A stretch of 29,209 nucleotides of DNA from an uncultured Clostridia bacterium (GTDB lineage: Bacteria > Bacillota > Clostridia > Christensenellales > CAG-314): positions 1 through 29,209 of the forward strand of contig CAKQXG010000012.1 in NCBI GenBank assembly GCA_934281515.1, given 5' to 3'. The translations under genes were made by a program, and so were the position numbers. Numbering within the stretch: position 1 is the first letter of the stretch; each line of letters starts with the position of its first letter. Below are positions 16,768-23,857 of the stretch, piece by piece. The notes under the pieces were generated by a model. That model worked only from the letters and a program-made list of their open reading frames with translations, was not told the origin of the DNA and ran no database searches.

Positions 16768-17697
16768 ATGAAGTACAAAGATTGGTTGTCGTTCTGGCTT
16801 GACAACTACGTTAAACCTACGGCAAAACGGAGAACATACGAAAACTATTTTCAAACGGTAAGTCGGCATGTCGTCGGCACGCTCGGAGACCTGGAGCTGA
16901 ACGAGATTACTCCGCTTGAATTACAAAAATTTGTTACCGCGCTTACAAATGACGGCAATCTTCTGACAGGCAAAGGATTGTCCGCCAACTCGGTAAACGG
17001 TATCGTTACGGTGGTGCAAGGTTCGCTCAGACTGGCGTACGCCATGGGCGAAACCACGGAGTATGTAGCAGACCGTATCAAACGTCCCAAACCCAAAGAG
17101 AAAGTCGTAACTAGCTTTACTTTGGGTGAACAAAAGTTGATAGAACAAGCAGTGCTTGCCGACAAAAGAAGCAAAATGTTCGGCATTGTACTTTGTTTGT
17201 ACACAGGCTTGCGGATAGGCGAATTGCTTGCCCTGCGTTGGGACGACGTGGATTTTGCCAACGGGACAATCCGTGTGGACCGAACGTGTTACGACGGAAG
17301 GGATGACAACGGGCGTTTGTGCCGAACGGAAGACGCGCCCAAGACAGCCACGTCACGTAGGGAGATCCCGTTGCCGGGACAAATAGTAAGGCTGCTGCGC
17401 CGTCACAAGAAACAAAGCGACTGCGACTATGTAATATCCGCCGCAGGCAAACCGCTGTATGTCAGGTCATATCAACGCAGTTTCGATTTACTGTTGGGCG
17501 AGTTGCACATCGAGCACAAAGGATTTCATTCGCTGCGCCATACCTTCGCGACTAGGGCATTGGAATGCGGAATGGACGTAAAAACTCTGTCGGAAATACT
17601 CGGTCACAAAAATTCGGTGCTGACGTTAAACAGATATGCACATTCTATGACGGAACACAAGAAGGAAATGATGAACAAGTTGGGTAAAATTTTGTAA
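16768..17697 (+). CDS. Tyrosine recombinase (integrase family)
   Basis: This 309-residue site-specific recombinase has an N-terminal SAM-like core-binding domain (residues ~1-105) and a C-terminal catalytic domain. All catalytic residues are present: R149 in TGLRIGELLALRW, a lysine in the KTATSRREIPLP region, H254 and R257 in HSLRHTFAT, H280 in GHKN, and nucleophile Y290 in NRYAHS. There is no extra N-terminal arm-binding domain, unlike lambda- or Tn916-type integrases. AAGGAG at 16755-16760 supports the ATG at 16768. Nothing else typical of a prophage or conjugative element is nearby. It is followed directly by a segment flanked by inverted repeats and then surface-protein genes, so DNA inversion is the most likely job; chromosomal integration is the alternative. 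Confidence 0.93.
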   Translation: MKYKDWLSFWLDNYVKPTAKRRTYENYFQTVSRHVVGTLGDLELNEITPLELQKFVTALTNDGNLLTGKGLSANSVNGIVTVVQGSLRLAYAMGETTEYVADRIKRPKPKEKVVTSFTLGEQKLIEQAVLADKRSKMFGIVLCLYTGLRIGELLALRWDDVDFANGTIRVDRTCYDGRDDNGRLCRTEDAPKTATSRREIPLPGQIVRLLRRHKKQSDCDYVISAAGKPLYVRSYQRSFDLLLGELHIEHKGFHSLRHTFATRALECGMDVKTLSEILGHKNSVLTLNRYAHSMTEHKKEMMNKLGKIL

Positions 17698-17705
17698 AAA
17701 AGAAA

Positions 17706-17730
17706 GTCGCCTATTAGCATAATAGACGAC
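17706..17730 (+). repeat. Left inverted repeat (recombinase core-like palindrome)
   Basis: GTCGCCTATTA, centre GCA, TAATAGACGAC: the two 11-bp arms pair at 10 of 11 positions. Arms of this size around a short centre resemble a tyrosine-recombinase core site. Read on the - strand it is a hairpin followed by TTTCTTTTTT, so it may also act as a terminator. Confidence 0.8.
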
Positions 17731-17742
17731 ATTTACATCAAT

Positions 17743-17771
17743 ATAGTACCAAATTTGAGTAAAAAAGTCAA
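17743..17771 (-). promoter_or_regulatory. Promoter inside the candidate invertible segment (OFF orientation)
   Basis: On the - strand, TTGACT (17766-17771, 5 of 6), a 17-bp spacer and TACTAT (17743-17748, 4 of 6) are preceded by TGG, giving an extended -10 element. The predicted start is near 17736, running toward the recombinase 3' end. After inversion it would read into the lipoprotein operon at 17942. I see no equally good + strand promoter in the segment. Confidence 0.68.
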
Positions 17772-17859
17772 TTGTAATTTCTATTAAATCATTAAAGTAA
17801 GCTTAATCTTTTATCTACATCTAATTATATAAGTATTTCTAATGTTGTTTTGAACGTTG

Positions 17860-17892
17860 GTTGTTCGTCTATTATGCTAATAGATGAACAAC
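17860..17892 (+). repeat. Right inverted repeat (recombinase core-like palindrome)
   Basis: GTTGTTCGTCTATTA, centre TGC, TAATAGATGAACAAC: the 15-bp arms pair at 14 of 15 positions. Its core is the reverse complement of the left repeat over 19 bp. A related half-site, TTGTCATCTAT, follows at 17904-17914. Confidence 0.82.
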
Positions 17893-17941
17893 TGCATAGT
17901 CGGTTGTCATCTATCGTAATATAGCAAATCGAGGTGAAGTG

Positions 17942-20056
17942 ATGAAACTTGGCAAAAAGTATTTGTTTCCGATTGCTTTTTTGTGTCTTACATTGTCATT
18001 GTGCGGCATATTTGTCGCTTGTTTCGGCGGCAATAACGTTGTCAGTCTGTACGACGGAACTACTCTTGTCAAAACGGCAATGGTGGCAACAAATGCGGAA
18101 TACGACTTCGGCGCACCCGACAAAACAGGCTACTCGTTTTTGGGGTGGTACAGCGAACCGCTTGCAGGAGTCGCTTATACCGACGATCAGGGCAAAAGCG
18201 CGGGCATGACGTGGAAGGAAGGCAACCCTACCACGCTGTACGCACATTGGAAAGCAAACAAGTACACGATTTATCTGGACTATTGCGGTGCAACGGCGTT
18301 CAACACCGTTGCGGATATCTCGGCTACGTATGACGCCGAAATTACGGACAAACTGCCCGTTCCGCAAAAGAAAGGATCGTCCTTTGCAGGTTGGTTCACG
18401 GCAAAAACAAACGGTATACAGATTACCGACGCTTCGGGCAACTTGCTTGACAACGCCGTTGTGTTTACCAATTCCGTTTATCCGTTGACCGACGAAAGTA
18501 CTACTTTGTACGCTCACTGGGGCGACAAAACGGTGACGTATATGTTTACTGCAGATGGCGGTTCCGCCGTTAAGCAAGTGACATATACCGTCGGCACGGT
18601 ACTGTACAAGATGCCGTCGTCCGTCAGAGACAATTACTGTTTTGTGTCCTGGTGTTTCGATCAGACGATGTTGTCTCCGCTTACTTTGCCCTACACCGTA
18701 CCCGACAACACCGACGACTTTGTAATGTTGTACGCCAACTTTGTCCCCGGCACTACGGATGTATTGCGTTTTGACACGATTTCTTCCACAGGCGACAGAG
18801 AGTACGAAGTTACATACAGCGGCACAGCCGAAAAAATTGTCGTGCCCGATTCCTACTACGGCAAAAAGGTTACGCGGATACGTCGTATCGAATCTACCAC
18901 GGTGCGTACGGTTGTTTTGCCGCAGACCGTCAACGAGTTTGTCAACGGTGCGTTCGAAGGCTGCACGTCGCTTGAGACAATCAACATTCCTTTTGCAGTC
19001 AAGTCAATTCCGCAAAAGTGCTTTGCCGATTGCGGTGCCCTTACGGAAATTTCCATACCGCAAGGCGTAACGTCCATCGGCAAGGAAGCGTTTGCGGGCT
19101 GCTCGTCGATAACGGAAATCGGTTTGTCGGCAAACGTCGCTACGATAAGCACGGGCGCGTTTCGCAACATGTCGTCGTTGGAGCATTTCGTAATAGACGA
19201 CAGCAACGAACGCTACATGGTGCGCGACGACGTGTTGTACTACAAGGTCGGCACATCGTCCTATCTGATACAGTATCCCGCGGCAAAACAAGGCGAAACG
19301 TACAGCATCGATCCGTCTACCGTCAAGGTGGCGGAGTACGCGTTCAGCAGTTCGCAAATTTCCTCGATTGTGCTCGGCGGCAAGATTTCGTCGGTAGAAA
19401 CGGGCGCCTTTGAAAACTGCAATCGACTTGTCAACGTGCTTATTACAGGTAGCGCAATGTCCTTTTCCATCGGCGCCGACGTCTTTGCCGATTGTACCAA
19501 TCTCAAAGCGATGCGCGTCGAGCTGACCAAAGTGCCTACGCTAAACGCAACCGCACTTGACGGCGTGTCGGAGACATTCTCCGTTTATGTTACAAGCGAC
19601 ATGGTGCGTAGCTACCAGACGGCAACCAACTGGCGCAGTATTTCTACAAAAATCTACTCGTTGGGCAGTATTTTCGGCAACTTCGCAGTGGAAGAAGTCG
19701 ACGGCGGCTACACGATAAGGCAGTACTTCGGCACGGAAAAGGAAGTCGTTATTCCCGAAATACTCAACGCGCGCAAGATTGTCAGGATTTCCGACAACGC
19801 ATTTTCTTTCTCCAATATGGAAAAGGTGACCGTATCCAAAAACGTGACGGAAATCGGCGACAACGCTTTCAAAAACTGCACGTTGCTCAAATCCGTAATT
19901 ATGGAGTGCGAGCCGCCAGTTCTCGGCGACGGCGTGTTTGACAACATAAGTCAGGACTTCGGTATCTACATCAAAAACACCGCAGAGGTGCTTGACGCAT
20001 ACAGGGCGGCAGACAAATGGCGCGACCTGTCGGCGCATATATGGAGTTATCAATAA
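17942..20056 (+). CDS. Surface lipoprotein: InlB-B repeats plus BspA-type LRRs
   Basis: This 704-residue protein has a lipoprotein-type signal peptide ending FVAC at Cys27. Three InlB-B (Listeria-Bacteroides) repeats follow, in about residues 35-270 (GYSFLGWYSE...TLYAHW, GSSFAGWFTA...TLYAHW, NYCFVSWCFD...LYANF). The rest is BspA-type leucine-rich repeats (LRR_5), for example FEGCTSLETINIPFAV, FADCGALTEISIPQGV, FAGCSSITEIGL and FENCNRLVNVLI, with a second block near the end. Such proteins are surface-exposed and often bind host or bacterial ligands; the partner is unknown. GAGGTG at 17931-17936 supports ATG 17942; a GTG one codon earlier is possible. It is first in a tight operon (30 bp to the next gene) and directly downstream of the candidate invertible promoter. 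Confidence 0.9.
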   Translation: MKLGKKYLFPIAFLCLTLSLCGIFVACFGGNNVVSLYDGTTLVKTAMVATNAEYDFGAPDKTGYSFLGWYSEPLAGVAYTDDQGKSAGMTWKEGNPTTLYAHWKANKYTIYLDYCGATAFNTVADISATYDAEITDKLPVPQKKGSSFAGWFTAKTNGIQITDASGNLLDNAVVFTNSVYPLTDESTTLYAHWGDKTVTYMFTADGGSAVKQVTYTVGTVLYKMPSSVRDNYCFVSWCFDQTMLSPLTLPYTVPDNTDDFVMLYANFVPGTTDVLRFDTISSTGDREYEVTYSGTAEKIVVPDSYYGKKVTRIRRIESTTVRTVVLPQTVNEFVNGAFEGCTSLETINIPFAVKSIPQKCFADCGALTEISIPQGVTSIGKEAFAGCSSITEIGLSANVATISTGAFRNMSSLEHFVIDDSNERYMVRDDVLYYKVGTSSYLIQYPAAKQGETYSIDPSTVKVAEYAFSSSQISSIVLGGKISSVETGAFENCNRLVNVLITGSAMSFSIGADVFADCTNLKAMRVELTKVPTLNATALDGVSETFSVYVTSDMVRSYQTATNWRSISTKIYSLGSIFGNFAVEEVDGGYTIRQYFGTEKEVVIPEILNARKIVRISDNAFSFSNMEKVTVSKNVTEIGDNAFKNCTLLKSVIMECEPPVLGDGVFDNISQDFGIYIKNTAEVLDAYRAADKWRDLSAHIWSYQ

Positions 20057-20086
20057 TTTGTAAATCACCATCGGGAGGTTAAAAAA

Positions 20087-22945
20087 ATGAAAAAGCTATT
20101 GACTGTTTTGGTTAGTTTGTTGCTGACCCTCAGCGTTTGTTTCGCGCTTGTCGCTTGCGACGGCAATACAGGGGCAAAGAGTATCACCAACTTGTCCTAC
20201 AACGGCGAAACGATCACTTGGACAAGCGTAAGAAACGCCAAAAACTACAAAATCAGTATCAACAACGGTACGCAATCTATTGTCAGTCAGGCTGACAACA
20301 CCGTGTCGTACAGGTACGATTCCAACGGCGAAGACTTTGACTTTGCCATCGAAGCGGTAATCAAGGAAGGCAGCGACAAGAATCCTACCTATCAGATCCG
20401 TTTTCAGAATATCGGTCAGGTGACGGGACTTGTCGTTGATCAGGGATCGCTTACCTGGACGGCGTTGGACAGCGCGGAAAAGTACGAGATTATGTACAAC
20501 GGCAATATTCTGCCGCAAAGCGTCGGTACCACAAGTTACCTGATACCGGCAGGCGAGTTTTCCTACAGAGTAAGGGGCTTGAAAGGCTACGCCGAAAGCA
20601 CCGACGGCAACATTCCGTATTACTCGATGTGGAGCGACGCCATTACGGGTACGGTACTTGCCGCTCCTTCAAACATTACATACGACTCCGAAGTGTTTAC
20701 CTGGGAGAAGGTTAACGGCGCAACTTCCTACGTTGTAAAAATCGGCAACGAAGAGTTTACGTCCACCAACAACAGGTACGAATACGTTGCAGGCAAGGAC
20801 GACTTTGCCGTGTCCGTGCGTGCGGTAGGCAACTCTGCAAACAAGGTATACGACTCTCAATTCAGCGAAGCCAAGCAATACAGCTACATTGCTCCCGTCG
20901 AGGGACTGAACGTTGTCGACGGCGTGTTGAAATGGACTGCTTCGGAAAATGCCGTGCGTTACAAAATCAAGGTCAACGGCATTGTCAACAACGAAGAGCT
21001 TACCACAAACGAGTATGCGGCGTTGTCCAGCGGAAGTAGCTATCGTGTACAAATCCTGCCGATCGGCAAAAGCGATTTCTTCTTCTCCAATTGGTCTAAC
21101 GAAATAACAATAAACATTTTGCGTAGTCCCGTTGTAAACTTCGGTGACGGCGTAATTCGTTGGAATCAGGTTACGGGTTGTGCAGGGTACCAACTTAAGA
21201 TAACCAAAAACGATCAGGTGGTGCACACAACTACGGTCGGCGCGGAAACGTTTGTTTACGACTACGCCTTTGCCGACGCAGGCGACTATCTTGTATATGT
21301 CAAGGCAACGGCTCTCGGCGACGGCGGTGTGTACGAGTCCAGGTACAGCACGGCATATTCCGTCAAGAGATTGGCAACGCCCACAAACGAAAAAGTCGTT
21401 AACAGACCATTGGAACGCAATCAGGTGTCGGTTATGTTTACTCCGTCCGTGGGTGCGTCGGGCTACACTTTGCTTGCCGACGGCGTAGAAATTGCTACAA
21501 TCACAAGCGGTTCCACGTTTTCCGTTGACTTGTCAAATATGACAAGCAAAGTGGAAGAGTCTATGGTCGAGTTTCAAATAGTTGCGCGCGGTCAGGTTAC
21601 AAGCGCAGGCGCAATACTTGATTGTAAAGTACCCCTGAAGTTTACCGTTACCAAGTTGGCAACTCCGCAAAACCTTGCCATCAACGGCAATCAGATCAGC
21701 TGGGGTTCGGTAAATCACACAAGCAAATACGTGCTTACTATCGACGGTAACCGTACAGAAGTTACTACAACGTCCTTTACGTTGACCGACCTTGCCGCAG
21801 GCGCACACACTGTGTATGTACAGGCAATGGGCAACGGTGAAGAAGTTATTACAGGCGGTTTTTCCAATGCGCTGGAGCTTACAAAACTTGCCACTCCTGC
21901 AAGCCTTGTCATTAAAGACGGTTTGCTGACCTGGGGTACGGTGCAAGGCGCAAGGGCGTACAAAGTGGTGCTGGGCACCGAGAGAATCGACGCCGACGGA
22001 ACGTCGTTTGACCTGCTTGGTCGCTCGAGTTACATTTCCGAAGGCAAGGGTACGCAGATCAGCGTATACGCCATCGGCAACGGCACCGATGTTATCGATT
22101 CCGACGTGTCGGCAACCAAGACAATCAGCAAATACAACAGAACGGACAACATCAAGGTCAACGGCGACAACCTGGTGTGGAATCCGTCGTCCGTCGACAG
22201 CATCAGCTGCAACGCATACAAAATTGTCATCTCTCGTAACGGCGGCGCGGAATACACTGATCGCGTAAGCGGAAGTTCCTATTCTATGAGCAACTTTACC
22301 GCAGGTAGCTACACTGTCAAAATCATCGCACTGGGCGACAACGTACAGACCATCGATTCGCCCGAATCCAACACGTTCTCGTTTACCAAACTTGCAGCCG
22401 TAGCCAAAGTCGACAAAACAGGCGACACATACACGTGGGATGCGGTTGCAGGCGCAAGCAGATATGAAATCAAGCTTAGCAAGGACGCAACCTGGACGTC
22501 GATCCAAACCAATTCGTACAAGCCGGAGTTTAAAAACGAAGGCGAGTTTGAAGTAAGCATACGTGCCGTAGGCAATGGTGCCGACGTCATAGACTCCGAA
22601 GTGTACTCTTTCACGCAAAGAGTAACGCGTCTTACGCAACCTGTCAAACAGGACGACATGACCAACAGCAACGCGTTCAAAGTAACTGTCAGCGGCAATA
22701 CCATCACGGTTACTATCAAGAAGCAAAGCGGTGCGCTCGGCTACAAACTGTTTATCGACGGCATCGAACGTAGCAATGTTACCAACGAAACCGAAACGGA
22801 AATCACCTACACGTTTACAATGACCACAGTCGGTGCTGTCTACAAGGTGCAAGTGCAGGTTATGGGCAATCAATTTGCAACTAACGGCAATTACATGATG
22901 GACTCCAACAAGTCTACCGAAGTAGACGCCAAATATCAGAACTAA
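20087..22945 (+). CDS. Lipoprotein with about eleven FN3-like domains
   Basis: This 952-residue protein begins with a clear lipoprotein signal peptide (lipobox LVAC, Cys24). It then consists of about eleven tandem beta-sandwich domains of 75-90 residues that resemble fibronectin type III or related Ig-like folds. Each opens with a pattern such as TPxNLxIxGxxISWxxVxxAxxYxVxIxG and closes with a YxVxVxAxGxG-like strand. There is no catalytic domain, so it is probably a stalk or adhesive surface protein. GGGAGG at 20072-20077 precedes the ATG. It is the second gene of the operon; the M50-type membrane protein starts 9 bp after it. Confidence 0.88.
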   Translation: MKKLLTVLVSLLLTLSVCFALVACDGNTGAKSITNLSYNGETITWTSVRNAKNYKISINNGTQSIVSQADNTVSYRYDSNGEDFDFAIEAVIKEGSDKNPTYQIRFQNIGQVTGLVVDQGSLTWTALDSAEKYEIMYNGNILPQSVGTTSYLIPAGEFSYRVRGLKGYAESTDGNIPYYSMWSDAITGTVLAAPSNITYDSEVFTWEKVNGATSYVVKIGNEEFTSTNNRYEYVAGKDDFAVSVRAVGNSANKVYDSQFSEAKQYSYIAPVEGLNVVDGVLKWTASENAVRYKIKVNGIVNNEELTTNEYAALSSGSSYRVQILPIGKSDFFFSNWSNEITINILRSPVVNFGDGVIRWNQVTGCAGYQLKITKNDQVVHTTTVGAETFVYDYAFADAGDYLVYVKATALGDGGVYESRYSTAYSVKRLATPTNEKVVNRPLERNQVSVMFTPSVGASGYTLLADGVEIATITSGSTFSVDLSNMTSKVEESMVEFQIVARGQVTSAGAILDCKVPLKFTVTKLATPQNLAINGNQISWGSVNHTSKYVLTIDGNRTEVTTTSFTLTDLAAGAHTVYVQAMGNGEEVITGGFSNALELTKLATPASLVIKDGLLTWGTVQGARAYKVVLGTERIDADGTSFDLLGRSSYISEGKGTQISVYAIGNGTDVIDSDVSATKTISKYNRTDNIKVNGDNLVWNPSSVDSISCNAYKIVISRNGGAEYTDRVSGSSYSMSNFTAGSYTVKIIALGDNVQTIDSPESNTFSFTKLAAVAKVDKTGDTYTWDAVAGASRYEIKLSKDATWTSIQTNSYKPEFKNEGEFEVSIRAVGNGADVIDSEVYSFTQRVTRLTQPVKQDDMTNSNAFKVTVSGNTITVTIKKQSGALGYKLFIDGIERSNVTNETETEITYTFTMTTVGAVYKVQVQVMGNQFATNGNYMMDSNKSTEVDAKYQN

Positions 22946-22954
22946 CGAGGCATT

Positions 22955-23776
22955 ATGGAAATTTTAACTAATTTCCTCTATCAAATTGTCTTTACGGTAG
23001 GGGTAATCGTGGCTTTCGGGCTGCTGATTGCCCTTTGCCGCAGGGCGTTTGTCAGGATAGCGGGAGATGTCGGAACAAAAATACTGCTTGTCACGGGTGC
23101 GGTCGGGACGCCGATACACGAATTGAGCCATGCGCTGATGTGTATCGTTTTCGGACATAAAATCGTGGAGATAAAGCTGTACCAACCCAATTCCGACGAC
23201 GGCACACTAGGTTACGTCAATCATACTTTTAACCCCAAAAATCTGTATCACCAAATCGGCAACTTTTTTATCGGAGTTGCCCCTATTTTGGGCGGTAGCG
23301 CAGTGTTGTTGCTGTTGATGCGCATACTTGTGCCGAGTGTTTTCGACGAAGTGACGTCGGAACTGCAATTTATCGGTTTGCTGTCGACAAACTTTCTCGA
23401 TCCGTCCACATACAGCGGATACCTTGATTTGTTTTGGGAAATCATCTCGGACATCTTTGACTTTACCAACGCAGGCAATGTGTTTTGGTGGTTGTTTGTG
23501 GTGCTTGCGCTTATGATTGCAAGCCATATGGAGTTGAGTACAGCCGACATCAAGGGCGGTTTGCAAGGTTTTTTGTTTTTGGCAGGCGCATTGCTTGTGG
23601 CAGACATAGTGTTGTACTTTGTTGCACCGTCCGCATTGGACGAGGTGACGACGGCAATGACGTCGGTGTCCATGCCGATCGTCGGCTTTTTGGCAGTTTC
23701 GGGCGTCTTTAGCGGCGTAATGGTTCTGCTCGCCCTGGCAATCAAGGGTGTAACTAAGGTAGTGAGTAAACAATAG
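22955..23776 (+). CDS. Membrane M50-type (site-2-protease-like) metallopeptidase
   Basis: The 273-residue protein has about six hydrophobic segments. A zinc motif HELSH (H55, E56, H59) lies within the second segment, as in intramembrane site-2 proteases. A later SHMELSTADIKGG stretch (D198) could supply the third metal ligand. The classical LDG motif and PDZ domain are absent. I place it near the M50B-like families; cleavage activity and substrate are unknown. CGAGG at 22946-22950 is close to the ATG. It is the third gene of the operon, 9 bp after the FN3 lipoprotein, which suggests a role in processing or sensing linked to these surface proteins. Confidence 0.75.
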   Translation: MEILTNFLYQIVFTVGVIVAFGLLIALCRRAFVRIAGDVGTKILLVTGAVGTPIHELSHALMCIVFGHKIVEIKLYQPNSDDGTLGYVNHTFNPKNLYHQIGNFFIGVAPILGGSAVLLLLMRILVPSVFDEVTSELQFIGLLSTNFLDPSTYSGYLDLFWEIISDIFDFTNAGNVFWWLFVVLALMIASHMELSTADIKGGLQGFLFLAGALLVADIVLYFVAPSALDEVTTAMTSVSMPIVGFLAVSGVFSGVMVLLALAIKGVTKVVSKQ

Positions 23777-23781
23777 GTATA

Positions 23782-23810
23782 TAGATATATATCTTATTAC
23801 AATATATAAG
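23782..23810 (+). promoter_or_regulatory. Possible promoter before the 896-residue GLUG gene
   Basis: TAGATA (23782-23787), a 17-bp spacer and TATAAG (23805-23810) lie in an AT-rich 81-bp gap. Because the gap is rich in TATA-like words, chance is a real alternative. No terminator is visible after 23776, so read-through from the upstream operon is also possible. Confidence 0.35.
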
Positions 23811-23857
23811 CCTAAACATTATTAACTTACGGCATTGTTTAACAAGGAGAAACAAAG

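Larger units (their letters stand above)
17706..17892. other. Candidate invertible promoter segment
   Basis: Two inverted copies of the 19-bp sequence CTATTAGCATAATAGACGA (17711-17729, and its reverse complement at 17865-17883) enclose a 134-134 bp AT-rich stretch with a promoter on the - strand. A tyrosine recombinase gene ends 8 bp to the left, and a lipoprotein gene with a good ribosome site but no clear promoter starts 49 bp to the right. In the present orientation the promoter faces away from the lipoprotein gene. Inversion is inferred, not observed. Confidence 0.65.

Noticed and set aside
16768..17892. Recombinase and flanking repeats as an integrated mobile element with att sites
   Set aside because: The repeats are inverted, only about 150 bp apart and on the same side of the gene, and no phage, conjugation or excisionase gene is nearby. 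Not excluded, but inversion fits better.
21533..22873. 446-codon open frame on the - strand opposite the FN3-like lipoprotein
   Set aside because: The FN3 frame has a signal peptide, ribosome site and domain repeats; the opposite frame has none and no recognisable domain.
23777..23857. A second invertible promoter before the 896-residue GLUG gene
   Set aside because: The AT-rich gap has only imperfect short dyads made of TATA-like words, with no copy of the 19-bp repeat.
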